From the NCBI GenBank assembly GCA_944324075.1, contig CALUUZ010000024.1, positions 1 through 43,471 of the forward strand: DNA of 43,471 bases, in the 5' to 3' direction. The notes under the pieces were generated by a model that was given only the letters and a program-made list of their open reading frames with translations, was not told where the DNA came from and did not search any database. The position numbers and the translations under genes were made by a program. Position 1 is the first letter of the stretch; each line of letters starts with the position of its first letter. Shown piece after piece: positions 8,628 to 17,272 of this stretch. Origin of the DNA: Candidatus Mailhella excrementigallinarum (lineage in GTDB: Bacteria; Desulfobacterota; Desulfovibrionia; Desulfovibrionales; Desulfovibrionaceae).

Positions 8628-9236
8628 TTACGCCCGGGCAAGCGTGTCGGAAATGTCGGAACGCAGCTTTTCCAGCACCTTGTTCCATGAGCCGCACACC
8701 GGGGTGAACTCGAATTCAAGCAGGTCGGCCAGAAGTATCCAGTCTTCGCTTTCCAGCACTTCGGTCATTTCGCCCAGCAGGGCGGAAACCTTTTCCACCA
8801 GGGTGTCGAACTCGGGTTCGCTCACGGAAATGAAGTCATGGCGCAATACGCCCACCATGGACATGAAATCGCGGGTGACGTCCAGAAGATCCTGAAAAAG
8901 CTCCAGCCCCTGCTGATCGTCCCCCTGCCGGAAGAGACCGGCGCATCTGGCGCTGCCGTCCTCCATGATGCGTGTGACCTTGAACAGTTCATCCGTGACG
9001 TTCAGCGCCATTTCACCCAGAGGCATGGTGCTGATTTCCACCGAACGGATTTCGTCGCGTTCGATATCTTCCGCCTGATGCGGATAGATTTCCGAGAAAG
9101 GCTCGCTGTTCAGCAGCACGTCGGTGACGATGCGCTGCTCTCTGGTGCATTCGGTATTGGCCTCCACCAGAATTTCCTCAAGGTTGGCAAAGTTTTCAAT
9201 GCGCAGATCCGAGGCGCGGCCGTCGATGATGATCAT
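8628..9236 (-). CDS. Acidic hypothetical protein
   Basis: 202 residues beginning MIIIDGRASDLRIENFANLE. The ATG is preceded by CAGGAGG with five bases between, a very good start. Strongly acidic and helical, with no signal peptide, membrane segment or catalytic motif. I do not recognise the family. It is followed after 23 bases by the small FliT/FlgN-like gene, so the two probably form one operon, and a glycosyltransferase lies upstream in the same direction. A repeat copy sits 22 bases upstream of the start, in the leader. A motility or cell-surface role is possible from context but not shown. Confidence 0.7.
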   Translation of the reverse strand: MIIIDGRASDLRIENFANLEEILVEANTECTREQRIVTDVLLNSEPFSEIYPHQAEDIERDEIRSVEISTMPLGEMALNVTDELFKVTRIMEDGSARCAGLFRQGDDQQGLELFQDLLDVTRDFMSMVGVLRHDFISVSEPEFDTLVEKVSALLGEMTEVLESEDWILLADLLEFEFTPVCGSWNKVLEKLRSDISDTLARA

Positions 9237-9258
9237 GATATCCTCCTGTCTTCCCGCT

Positions 9259-9380
9259 GGAGCATTTTGCTGTTGAAAGCATCTGCCGCCAGAACCCCAT
9301 GTTCTGACCCGCAGCTTTCACGCCTGACGCCGGAGTCTCGCTCCGCTCGACCCCGGGAGCATTTTCGGGCCGAAAATGCC
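9259..9380 (+). repeat. Dispersed structured repeat, copy 5 (orientation A, short form)
   Basis: Starts GGAGCATTTTGCTGTTGAAA and keeps the GTTCTGACCCGCAGCTTTCACGCC-type inner block. It lacks the central CCGCAA hairpin and ends with the hairpin GGGAGCATTTTC-GGGC-CGAAAATGCCC. Located immediately upstream of the ribosome site of the 8628-9236 gene, the same arrangement as copy 1. Confidence 0.8.
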
Positions 9381-9439
9381 CTGAGGGGAATCTCTTTGAC
9401 GTTGTCCGACCGCATGCAAGAATCGGGCCATCGGGAAAA

Positions 9440-11071
9440 TCAGTCCCGGCGCGTCAGGGAGGAAAGTTCTCCGCGCAGCAGCTCGAAAAAGCGGAATACG
9501 GCGGGGAGGTCTCCGCCATGTTCCTGCAGAGCCGTGCGCCAGAGCAGGGACAGGGGGACGAAGTCCGGGCTGTCCGAAAATATCCCGGCCAGACGGGAAC
9601 AGGTGGCAAGAAAGGCTGTACGGCTTCTTTCCGTGGGACGCAGCCCCAGCAGGCGACCCTGTTCCAGCGCCAGAAGCAGCATGGCGGAAGCTTTTTCCGC
9701 TGTGGAGAAGATACGCTCCCTGCAAGGCGAGCCGGGCGGAAAGACAGACAGGCTCTCCGGCGCGGGGGCGGAAAATTTTTCCCGACGGGCGTCCTGCGCC
9801 GCATCCCGCGTCCATGCGTCAAGGAAGTGACGGTAAAAGCCGCGCTGGACGCGGAACCAGAGACCGCGCTCGCTCTCATCGTCGCCGGAAAGGGAGCGCA
9901 GATTCATGAATCCTTCCCCGTCGCGCAGGCTCAGCCATACCCTGGCCTCGCGGCGGGCATCCGGCCCCGCCTCCCATGTTCCTCCGCGCAGGCGGGAAAG
10001 AACAAGACCTGCCGCGGTTTCCGGGCTGACGGCCTGACGGCAGGCATGGGCGTGCGGGCAGGGAGCATTGAAGGGGCAGGGATGACAGTCCATCCTGGGT
10101 TCAAGGCTGCATGAGCCTTCCCGGTAGGGGCCGGTGTCCCATGGCTGGGCCGTGGCCAGAAAGAGGGCAAGAACCGGCACGCCCAGCCCGGCGGCCAGGT
10201 GCATGGTGCCGGTGTCATTGGTGACGATCAGGCGGCACTGGCGGAGTACGGCGGCAAGAACGGGCAGGGAGGTCCGCCCGGTCAGATCGATTCCCGGACA
10301 GCCGAGAGCAAGGCAGCGCGCGGCCAGGTCCCTTTCTTCCGGGCTTCCCAGCAGCAGGGGGCGAAGACGCGCCTGTTCCCAGAGCATTCTGCCCAGGGCG
10401 GCAAAATGTTCCTCGGGCCAGCGTCTGGCTTCGGCGCTCGCCCCGAGCTGGAAGCCCACATATGCTTCCCCGCTTCCGGACGGCGCAGACTGTTCCGAAG
10501 TCTCGCGGAGCAGGGCGCGCGCCTGCGCGGCGGCGTCCTCCGAAGGGCTGCGCAGGGAAGCGTCCGGAACGCCGGAGCAGCCTGCCATGCGGAAAAATCC
10601 GTCCGTCAGGTTGAAGGGGCTGCATCCGCGTCTGGCCGTGACTGCCTGCACATAGCTTCCCCAGGGGGAGCTGTTCCGGCCGAATCCGTGCGCGTCCATG
10701 CCGAAACCGGCCAGATTTGCGGGGGAAGCGTCCCTTTCCGTCGGAAAGGCCATCAAGCGGCCGAGCAGACGGGCTCCGGCGCTCGGGGTCAGGTTGAATA
10801 CCTCGTCCGGGCGGAGCCGCGCGCGGGCTTCCCGGAGCCAGGCGGCGAGATCGTCGGCACACAGACGCCAGTCCCGTGACAGACCGGCAAGAATGCTTCC
10901 TCCGGGAAGGGGCAGCACCTGCTCCAGGCCATCCAGAAGTTCGGCGGCAGGGGCGAAGTTTTCCAGACAGATCAGGGAAACCTCGTCTCCCTGTTCACGG
11001 AAGGCGCGGATGACCGGCTGGGTCTGAAGAAGATCTCCGAACCGGGTAAGATTAATCAGACAGCGGCGCAT
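9440..11071 (-). CDS. Glycosyltransferase family 9 (heptosyltransferase-like)
   Basis: 543 residues. The start MRRCLINLTRFGDLLQTQPV follows AAGGAGG with five bases between; the longer frame to 11143 is rejected. The N-terminal LTRFGDLLQTQPVI matches the first motif of ADP-heptose-type transferases. A second domain contains the donor-site block near residue 280: VTNDTGTMHLAAGLGVPVLA, then ATAQPWDTGPY. A Cys-rich stretch (DCHPCPFNAPCPHAHAC) follows. A C-terminal extension of about 170 residues goes beyond the usual GT9 length (about 350) and has no motif I recognise. Expected role: sugar transfer to lipopolysaccharide, or to a protein such as flagellin. The acceptor cannot be told from sequence. 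Confidence 0.85.
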   Translation of the reverse strand: MRRCLINLTRFGDLLQTQPVIRAFREQGDEVSLICLENFAPAAELLDGLEQVLPLPGGSILAGLSRDWRLCADDLAAWLREARARLRPDEVFNLTPSAGARLLGRLMAFPTERDASPANLAGFGMDAHGFGRNSSPWGSYVQAVTARRGCSPFNLTDGFFRMAGCSGVPDASLRSPSEDAAAQARALLRETSEQSAPSGSGEAYVGFQLGASAEARRWPEEHFAALGRMLWEQARLRPLLLGSPEERDLAARCLALGCPGIDLTGRTSLPVLAAVLRQCRLIVTNDTGTMHLAAGLGVPVLALFLATAQPWDTGPYREGSCSLEPRMDCHPCPFNAPCPHAHACRQAVSPETAAGLVLSRLRGGTWEAGPDARREARVWLSLRDGEGFMNLRSLSGDDESERGLWFRVQRGFYRHFLDAWTRDAAQDARREKFSAPAPESLSVFPPGSPCRERIFSTAEKASAMLLLALEQGRLLGLRPTERSRTAFLATCSRLAGIFSDSPDFVPLSLLWRTALQEHGGDLPAVFRFFELLRGELSSLTRRD

Positions 11072-11196
11072 GGGGTCCTCCTTGTCGGTCCGCTCCGCGG
11101 CATATCGCGCCCGGCAGAGAAAGCGGGTTCTGCGGGACTGCATCCGGTCAGCCGCCAGGCCCGGACAGGATCGCGTCTCCGGCGGCCGGGACGCCG
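11072..11196. other. Short intergenic gap
   Basis: Contains the ribosome site of the glycosyltransferase and a GC-rich inverted repeat near 11150-11195 (GCCGCC / GGCGGC type) that may end the diguanylate cyclase transcript. Nothing else was seen. Confidence 0.35.
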
Positions 11197-12807
11197 TCAG
11201 CAGCCCTTGTGTTCTTCGCGCAGCTCCGGCTCCCCGCCGCTCAGGGTGACGGCGTCGCGTCCGGCCTTCTTGGAGCGGTACAGCGCCTGATCGGCCAGAC
11301 TCAGCAGCGCCTCCACGGAAAGGAGTTCTCCCGCCCTGCGGCAGGCGACGCCGATGCTGACGGTAATGATGCCGGAGGGAGCCCCCGGATGCGGCAGGGC
11401 CAGGCCGCGCACATTGTCCATGATGCGCCGCGCCACGGTCATTGCGGCGAGAGGGTCGGCGTCAAGCAGCAGGGCGGTGAACTCCTCGCCTCCGTAGCGG
11501 AACGCCGTGTCCGAGGAGCGCAGCATGGCGCTTTTCATCGCTCCGGCCACGGCCCTGAGCGCCATGTCGCCCTGCTGATGGCCGAAAATGTCATTATAGC
11601 TCTTGAACAGATCCAGATCGAGCATGAGCAGGGCCAGAGGCGTGCCCGGCATGTCCGAAGCCAGAACCTTTTCCAGGGCTCTCCGGTTGCCGATGCCGGT
11701 CAGCGCGTCGTGGAAGCTCAGGTCGGCGTACTGGTCGCGTTCACGCTCAAGGCGTCCGAAGCGGGCGTTCAGCTCTTCCATGTACCGGGTGAGGCCGGGC
11801 AGGACGTCAAGCATGTTCTGAATTTCCAGAATGCGAACCAGGGGCAGGCGGGGCATGTCCTGCCCTGAGCGGATGGCGTCCAGCGCACGGGATGTCATGG
11901 CCAGAGGACGCAGGATGTGACGGTGGACAAGAAGGATTGTTCCTGCCAGACCAAGCAGAAACACGGCTCCGGCGGCAAGGAACAGCCGCCGGATGCGGGA
12001 GGTTTCCTCGTCGATATGGGTCATTCCGCGTGCAATATGGGCGGCTTCGGTGGTGGAGGCGTAGTCGCTCATCTCGCGCAGCCTGCTGTCGACATGTTCC
12101 CATATCTGCCTTGATTCGGCTCCGGCGTCGACGAGAAAACGCCGGATTTGCCCGACATCGCGCAGACTTTCCTGAAAACTGCGGCAGTCGGCCGACAACT
12201 CCGGATTCCCTTTTCCGGCGGCGTCGGCGCAGAATCCGATCAGCGGGGCAAGGGTGTTTTCCAGGTGTTCATGTGTGCCCGCGCCGTCTTGCGGAGAACG
12301 GGAGTCCGGGCCGGGGCATCTCCGGTGAACCGGGATGCGTTCGGGCCGGAGGCCGCTGTGCAGGGCCAGCCGCTCCAGAGCGCCCGAAAGCGCGATTTCC
12401 CTGTCGTGCAGCCTGTCTTCCGCGTCGCAGAGCTGCGATTTCAATTCCAGCAGCCGGCGGAAGTCCGGCTTGAGGAGATCCATCATGGCGGAAAATTCCG
12501 GCGATTCGCCGAACACGGATTCAACGATCAGCGCCTGGGCGGTAATGCCGGCATTGCGGGCCTCCAGCGGGTCGCCGGAATGATAGGCAAGGGAAATGCT
12601 GCGGCGCAGATTTTCGATATTGATCAGCAGCATCTGCTTGGACAGGATGCGGGGAAGGTATTCGCGCCCTGTGGCGTAGGCCAGGGTTCTTATGCTTTCC
12701 AGATCCCGGAGCACAAACCAGAAAACCAGCCCGAACAGGGCAAGCATGGGCAGGACGAGAAACAGCGAGAAGCTGTGGATGCTGATATGACGGAATTTTT
12801 TTGCCAT
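11197..12807 (-). CDS. Membrane-bound diguanylate cyclase (GGEEF)
   Basis: Makes cyclic di-GMP from two GTP at the inner membrane. Layout: transmembrane helix about residues 12-34, periplasmic helical sensor region of about 240 residues, second membrane helix about 275-296, HAMP-like linker with coiled coil, then a GGDEF domain. The active-site motif is GGEEF at residues 439-443, preceded by FRY. An RSSD product-inhibition site sits at residues 430-433, five residues before it, as in active, feedback-controlled enzymes. The start is 9 bases after the stop of the solute-binding-like gene, so the two are in one operon. The ribosome site is weak, which fits translation coupled to the upstream gene. 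Confidence 0.93.
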   Translation of the reverse strand: MAKKFRHISIHSFSLFLVLPMLALFGLVFWFVLRDLESIRTLAYATGREYLPRILSKQMLLINIENLRRSISLAYHSGDPLEARNAGITAQALIVESVFGESPEFSAMMDLLKPDFRRLLELKSQLCDAEDRLHDREIALSGALERLALHSGLRPERIPVHRRCPGPDSRSPQDGAGTHEHLENTLAPLIGFCADAAGKGNPELSADCRSFQESLRDVGQIRRFLVDAGAESRQIWEHVDSRLREMSDYASTTEAAHIARGMTHIDEETSRIRRLFLAAGAVFLLGLAGTILLVHRHILRPLAMTSRALDAIRSGQDMPRLPLVRILEIQNMLDVLPGLTRYMEELNARFGRLERERDQYADLSFHDALTGIGNRRALEKVLASDMPGTPLALLMLDLDLFKSYNDIFGHQQGDMALRAVAGAMKSAMLRSSDTAFRYGGEEFTALLLDADPLAAMTVARRIMDNVRGLALPHPGAPSGIITVSIGVACRRAGELLSVEALLSLADQALYRSKKAGRDAVTLSGGEPELREEHKGC

Positions 12808-12815
12808 GGCGGATT

Positions 12816-13607
12816 TCAGTAAATGCTGAAGGGGAAATAGCGGCGGACGGCGCGGTCGTATTCGCCGTTCAGCCTGATCTCCCGGATGGCCTGATTGACC
12901 GCCCTCAGCAGGCCGGGGACCCCCCGGCGCACGCCGATGCGGGCGTCATTGATTTCATCGTCAAGGGGCAGCTCCGTTTCCTGCATGGTGAAGGCCGCTC
13001 CCCGGCTTCCCCGCAGAAATTCATAACCCGGCAGTCCGTCGGAAAGGACGAGATCGAGTCTGTCCGCGCACAGGGCGTCCAGCATCTCGTCGTAGTTCCG
13101 GAACAGGACGATTTCCGCCGTGCCCTTCCACAGCCTTTCGGCAATGACGGCCTGCAGCGTGCCGATCTGCGCGCCAAGCCGTCTGCCCTTCATCCAGTCC
13201 GGGCTTGTCCGGATGCCGGGCCGGCCGATATAGATGGTGCGCGAATGGTAGTAGCTTTCGCTGAAGTCCATGTAGGCGCGGCGTTCCCCGTTCGCGCCGA
13301 GGCCCGCGATGATCAGGTCAAGCTTTCCTTCCCGCATGGCATTCAGCAGTTCCTCAAAGGGCAGAGGAAGAATTTCGCAGGGCCGTTCCATGGCACGGCA
13401 CAGGGCTTCCGCGACAGCAGGATCAAAACCGGACTGCCGGCCGTTTTCATCCGGGAAGGAGAACGGAGGGTAGTCGTTTTCCACTCCGATGCGCAGGGCG
13501 CCGCCCTGCACAGCGGAGGCGGACGGCGCGGGGAAGAGGACGGCCGACATGACGCACAGCGCCAGTATAATCGTGCGCGGCAGCCGCAAGGTGGAAAACC
13601 GGAACAT
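12816..13607 (-). CDS. Periplasmic solute-binding protein, family 3 type
   Basis: 263 residues with a signal peptide (about 1-32, ending PSASA). The mature protein begins with LRIGVENDYPPFSFPDENGR, the typical start of amino-acid-binding (SBP_bac_3) proteins, followed by GFDPAVAEALCRAM and LDLIIAGLGANGERRAYMDFS. No transporter genes are nearby; the next gene is a diguanylate cyclase 8 bases downstream. The likely job is therefore sensing, with the ligand-loaded protein acting on the periplasmic part of the cyclase, rather than uptake; this is inference. The ligand is unknown. The start has GAGG upstream at suitable distance. Confidence 0.85.
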   Translation of the reverse strand: MFRFSTLRLPRTIILALCVMSAVLFPAPSASAVQGGALRIGVENDYPPFSFPDENGRQSGFDPAVAEALCRAMERPCEILPLPFEELLNAMREGKLDLIIAGLGANGERRAYMDFSESYYHSRTIYIGRPGIRTSPDWMKGRRLGAQIGTLQAVIAERLWKGTAEIVLFRNYDEMLDALCADRLDLVLSDGLPGYEFLRGSRGAAFTMQETELPLDDEINDARIGVRRGVPGLLRAVNQAIREIRLNGEYDRAVRRYFPFSIY

Positions 13608-13673
13608 AAGGCACCTCGGAAGGACATATGGCGGAAGAGACTATATATGCGTTTCCGCCCGGCAACAAGAAGC

Positions 13674-13705
13674 AAAAAATCCCGGCAGGCGCGGGGCCTG
13701 CCGGG
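13674..13705 (-). terminator. Intrinsic terminator after the chemoreceptor gene
   Basis: Arms CCCGGCAGGC and GCCTGCCGGG (10 bp, perfect) with a 5-nt loop. On the minus strand a T6 run follows (forward A6 at 13674-13679). It separates the chemoreceptor transcript from the solute-binding/cyclase operon. Confidence 0.85.
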
Positions 13706-13740
13706 AAAAGAGGGCGCAGAGACGCCCCCCTCTTCTCCTG

Positions 13741-13849
13741 TGCCGCCGCAATTCACTTGCGGCGGCAAGCTCCGGCTTCAGGCATGAAGCCTGCGGGCCG
13801 GAGCACAGGGTTCCGGCCCGCGGATATTTTCGAGGGCAAAACGCTCGGG
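13741..13849 (-). repeat. Dispersed structured repeat, copy 6 (orientation B, partial)
   Basis: Begins at the central hairpin CCGCAA-TTCAC-TTGCGG. It continues with AGGCATGAAGCCTGCGGGCC and ends TTTTCGAGGGCAAAACGCTC. The outer GAGCATTT hairpin on the left is missing. Lies between the chemoreceptor stop and its terminator. Confidence 0.75.
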
Positions 13850-13869
13850 GGAAAGCCTGTCCGGAAGAT

Positions 13870-16203
13870 TCAGACCCGGTTGATGCGCGCGGCAAGTTCT
13901 CCCAGGTCCGCGTCCACCCGGTCTCTGAAGTGCAGCCCCACCTGCCTGCCGTCCACCCAGACGATCTGGGCCATGCGGTGTTTCAGAACCGTGTCAAGCG
14001 GGGGAAGGGGCGCGTCAATATGAACGCTGTTTCCTTCCATATAGGGGAAGGCCGGAGCTTCAAAGCGCATGCGCAGACCGGAAGAACTTATGTCGAGCAG
14101 AACAGCCGGAATACTGCCGCCGTTTTCACCTGAAACCTTCAGATCGTAGGGTTCGGTGACGGCAAATCGCTCGTCCATGCGGCGCTCGCTGCGCATGGCG
14201 GCAATCAGGTCGCGCAGGGCGTCGGAGAGGCTGCGCAGCTCCGAGGCGTGCCCGGCGGACTGCTCCATGTTCTCGGTAGTCAGATGCGCCTGCTGGCTGA
14301 AGTTTTCCATCATGCGCATCACATCTTCACTGACGTGCGACTGCCGGGACGTTTCCTCCGCAATGCGCGCGATATCGTCCACGGCCTGCCCTATGACGTT
14401 CTGGATATGGTTCAGGCTTGATCCGGAGGTGTCGGCAAGCTCCGTCGCCCTGCGCGTCAGTTTCACGGCCTCGTCCGTCGCGTTTATGCTGGAGCGCACG
14501 CTGCCCTGAATGGCGGAAACGGAGCCGGTTACCTCCTCCGTGGCCCGCATGGTCTTTTCCGCCAGCTTGCGCACTTCGTCGGCAACCACGGCAAAGCCTC
14601 TTCCCGCGTCTCCGGCGCGCGCAGCCTCAATGGCAGCGTTCAGAGCCAGCAGGTTGGTCTGATCGGCCACATCCTTGATCAGTCCCAGAATCTTTTCGAT
14701 ATCCGCGGTATGGACGTCCAGTTCCTTCATGCGGGCGGCGACCTGGGCAGTCTGTTCCGTGACCTGGCCGATGCAGGCGATGGTCTGACGAACCACGTCC
14801 GTGCCCTGTTCCGCTTCCCGCTGGGCTCCCTGCGATTTTTCCATGCTCAGCCCGACCTGTTCCGCCATGCCGCGCATGGCGTCGCTCATGTCGCGGATGG
14901 TCGACGCCGCGCGTGTGGCGTCGTGATCCTGCTCCTCCGCCATCCTCTGGGTGGTTTTCAACTGGTCGAACAGTTTTTCAAAGGCCGCGGTCTGGGTCTG
15001 GGAGATGTCCTGCGCCTGATTGGCGGACAGGAATATCCGATCGTTGAGGTGCGCGATGCGATCGCGCTGCTCGTACATTTCGCTGAGATCGTTATGCAGG
15101 GTGAACGCTCCCACCATGTGTCCGTCGAGATCCAGCAGGGGGGAGGCGTCCATGACCAGGTGTTTCTTCTGACCGGCAAAATTGCTCCGGGTGACCGCGT
15201 AGCCGGTGACGGCCTTTCCTTCGGACAGAATCCGGGAGAAAAGCGTCGGGCGCGCGGCGTCGTCATAGAAAAATTCTCCGGCGCTCATGCCGACATAGTC
15301 TTCCGGGTTTCCTTGCCGGCCCCAGCAGGCGAGCATTTCGCGGTTCACATAGGTCAGACGCTCTTCCAGATCGCAGGAGGCGAAGGGGACGGTCATCCCG
15401 CGCATGATGCCCTGGGAGACTCCGAGTTTTTCCTTGACCACGCCGGTCATGATGTTGAAGGCGGAGGCCAGTTGGCCGACTTCATCCTTCTGGTCGATGT
15501 CCACGGTCATGAAATCGCCTTCGGCAACGCGGCGGGCGGCCGCGGTCAGTCTGCCGAGGGGGCCGCAGATGCGGCGGACCAGCAGAACGGCGATGGTCAG
15601 CCCGGCAAGGAGGAAGATGAGGGAGGCGCTGACGGCCATTCTGGTGATGTCGTTCAGCTTTCCCTCCAGTCTGGCGACAATGCCGCTCTGCGCTCCGCGC
15701 GTGAGCGCGAGCGAATTGCGGAGCAGGTCTCTCACTTCCGTCAGAAGGGGAAGGCTCACGGTTCTGAAGTGTTCCTTCGCGGCGGCGCTTTCTCCCCTTT
15801 CCATGTCTGTGCGGATGACGCCCGCGCTCTGATGCAGGGCAAGGTGCTTCTGATCCAGAACGGCGAACAGCGGGCGCAGATCCGGCACCTCCTGTTCCAG
15901 CGCCGTGCGGTTCGGGCCGTAAAACCATGTGCCGAACACGCAGCGGCGGCCGTCAAGAGCCGCCTCCAGGGGAATCCTGCCCTCGTTCATGACGTAGTCC
16001 TGCACGCTCATTGCCCACTGCAGGTGGCCGACCTCGGCGGTCAGCAGTTCCGTGTCGTTGCGCGGCCTGCCCAGCAGTTCGGCATCTTCGCCCACATCGT
16101 AGAGAAAGCTCAGAATCAGAACCATGATGGAGATGAAGAAGCCGATGCCGACCACAAAAACGGCATACAGCTTTTTTCTGACGGCGATATCGCTCCAGCG
16201 CAT
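13870..16203 (-). CDS. Methyl-accepting chemotaxis protein: periplasmic CZB-like domain, HAMP, PAS, signalling hairpin and C-terminal PilZ
   Basis: 777 residues. The start [11 protein letters not shown] at 16203 has GAGG eight bases upstream; the longer frame to 16260 is rejected. Membrane helices are at about 12-34 and 192-210. Between them, H60, C88 (in CVFGTWFYG), H120 and H124 fit the three-His, one-Cys zinc site of CZB domains. A HAMP domain (about 211-262) and a PAS domain (about 265-390) follow. The conserved signalling tip contains [20 protein letters not shown] and [15 protein letters not shown]. The C-terminus carries a PilZ domain: [10 protein letters not shown], later [13 protein letters not shown], the RxxxR and D-x-S-x-x-G motifs that bind cyclic di-GMP. 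Predicted to couple a periplasmic signal and c-di-GMP level to CheA. A cyclase gene lies close by but has its own operon. Confidence 0.93.
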   Translation of the reverse strand: MRWSDIAVRKKLYAVFVVGIGFFISIMVLILSFLYDVGEDAELLGRPRNDTELLTAEVGHLQWAMSVQDYVMNEGRIPLEAALDGRRCVFGTWFYGPNRTALEQEVPDLRPLFAVLDQKHLALHQSAGVIRTDMERGESAAAKEHFRTVSLPLLTEVRDLLRNSLALTRGAQSGIVARLEGKLNDITRMAVSASLIFLLAGLTIAVLLVRRICGPLGRLTAAARRVAEGDFMTVDIDQKDEVGQLASAFNIMTGVVKEKLGVSQGIMRGMTVPFASCDLEERLTYVNREMLACWGRQGNPEDYVGMSAGEFFYDDAARPTLFSRILSEGKAVTGYAVTRSNFAGQKKHLVMDASPLLDLDGHMVGAFTLHNDLSEMYEQRDRIAHLNDRIFLSANQAQDISQTQTAAFEKLFDQLKTTQRMAEEQDHDATRAASTIRDMSDAMRGMAEQVGLSMEKSQGAQREAEQGTDVVRQTIACIGQVTEQTAQVAARMKELDVHTADIEKILGLIKDVADQTNLLALNAAIEAARAGDAGRGFAVVADEVRKLAEKTMRATEEVTGSVSAIQGSVRSSINATDEAVKLTRRATELADTSGSSLNHIQNVIGQAVDDIARIAEETSRQSHVSEDVMRMMENFSQQAHLTTENMEQSAGHASELRSLSDALRDLIAAMRSERRMDERFAVTEPYDLKVSGENGGSIPAVLLDISSSGLRMRFEAPAFPYMEGNSVHIDAPLPPLDTVLKHRMAQIVWVDGRQVGLHFRDRVDADLGELAARINRV

Positions 16204-16617
16204 ACAAAGAACCTCGTGTTTCGCGTTCCGGCGATGCTGTTGACCGGATGCGGCGGGCATGTTCGTGCCCTCCTTCTCCGGAAAATCCGGCCTGCGCGTG
16301 AAAAACGCCGGAATACTCCGGCCCGGAAGTATTGCGGCAAAGCCCCTGTTCCCAAACTTATTCGGAAGAATTATTACCTCTATTCAAAGATATTTCAATA
16401 CGGTTTCAGGGATATATTGCGGATTTCGTCCTGTTTTCGCTGACTGCGCCGGGAACGGCCCTGACCGCCGGAGCGGAACCGTATGTCCCGTGCGGTGCCG
16501 TCGGCATGGGGCCGCCGCAGGGCGCTCATTTTTTTGCTTGCCAGGCGGGGCGGAGGACTGGCACAAGGAACGAGCCGCCCGCAAGGGGCGGGAGGCTTTT
16601 TTCTGTGAGGTCGTATC
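16204..16617. promoter_or_regulatory. Divergent intergenic region with leader hairpins
   Basis: Separates the minus-strand chemoreceptor from the plus-strand ACT gene, so promoters for both must be here, but I could not assign clear -35/-10 boxes. Its middle is A+T-rich (about 16340-16440). Its right end holds a hairpin GCCAG/CTGGC at 16540-16562 and a terminator-like hairpin just before the ACT gene. Confidence 0.5.
16573..16602 (+). terminator. Terminator-like hairpin in the leader of the ACT gene (possible attenuator)
   Basis: CCGCCC-GCAAG-GGGCGG stem followed by T6 (16597-16602), directly before the ribosome site. No plus-strand gene precedes it, so it would act inside the ACT gene's own leader. 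An upstream GCGGGGCGG (16545-16553) can pair with the CCGCCCGC arm and could serve as antiterminator. Confidence 0.55.
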
Positions 16618-17199
16618 GTGAGCAAGATCGCGGTTTCCATTCTGGGCATTGACTGCCCCGGCGTCGTTTATCTGGTTTCCGGCACGCTGTCCGCCCTGCG
16701 CTGCAATATAGAGGAGATCAGTCAGACCATTCTCAAGGGCCAGTTCGCGGCCATCTTCATTGCGGAGAAGCCGGACGCGCTGACGGAAGACAAGGTGCAC
16801 AGCGAACTTGTCAAGGCCATAGACGCGCGGGACATGAGCCTGTCCGTCATCGTGCGTTCGCTGGATGAAAAGGCCGTCTATCATGGTGAACCCGGCGAAC
16901 CGTTCGTGATCACCGTGGACGGCGAGGACGGCCTGAACGTGGTGGCCTCGTTCACCCGCATTTTCGCCGAAAACAAGGTGAATATCGAAAACATGAAGGC
17001 GCTCATGCCGGATGTGCCCGAAGATCAGCCCGAATCGAGGCGGCGCGCCCTGCAGGTGTTTGAAATATCTCTTCCGCTGTCCATCGACCGGACGGCTCTG
17101 CGGCGCACGCTGGAAGACAAGGCCCGGGATATGGGTCTGCGCGTGAGCATGCAGCACCGTGATATTTTTGAGGCCGTGCATCGCGTCAAATCCATCTGA
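16618..17199 (+). CDS. Tandem ACT-domain protein (GcvR/UPF0237-like)
   Basis: 193 residues, GTG start with GAGG upstream. Two ACT-type ligand-binding repeats: residues about 3-80 (KIAVSILGIDCPGVVYLVSG) and about 95-185 (FVITVDGEDGLNVVASFTRI). ACT domains bind small molecules, often amino acids, and glycine-cleavage repressor-like proteins have this two-domain layout. No DNA-binding domain is visible, so it probably acts on another protein. It is followed 73 bases later by the UPF0210 gene; in many genomes UPF0237 and UPF0210 proteins are neighbours, supporting a shared but unknown role. A terminator-like hairpin precedes the ribosome site, hinting at attenuation. Confidence 0.85.
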   Translation: MSKIAVSILGIDCPGVVYLVSGTLSALRCNIEEISQTILKGQFAAIFIAEKPDALTEDKVHSELVKAIDARDMSLSVIVRSLDEKAVYHGEPGEPFVITVDGEDGLNVVASFTRIFAENKVNIENMKALMPDVPEDQPESRRRALQVFEISLPLSIDRTALRRTLEDKARDMGLRVSMQHRDIFEAVHRVKSI

Positions 17200-17272
17200 G
17201 GCGGAGCGTCCGACTTCCGGCGCCGCGGCGTCCGCCGGCGGCCCGGATACCTTCTGAACCGGAGGAGTTCCC

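Noticed and set aside
14710-16443. 577-codon plus-strand open frame opposite the chemoreceptor
   Set aside because: Antisense shadow of a well-supported chemoreceptor; no protein pattern of its own.
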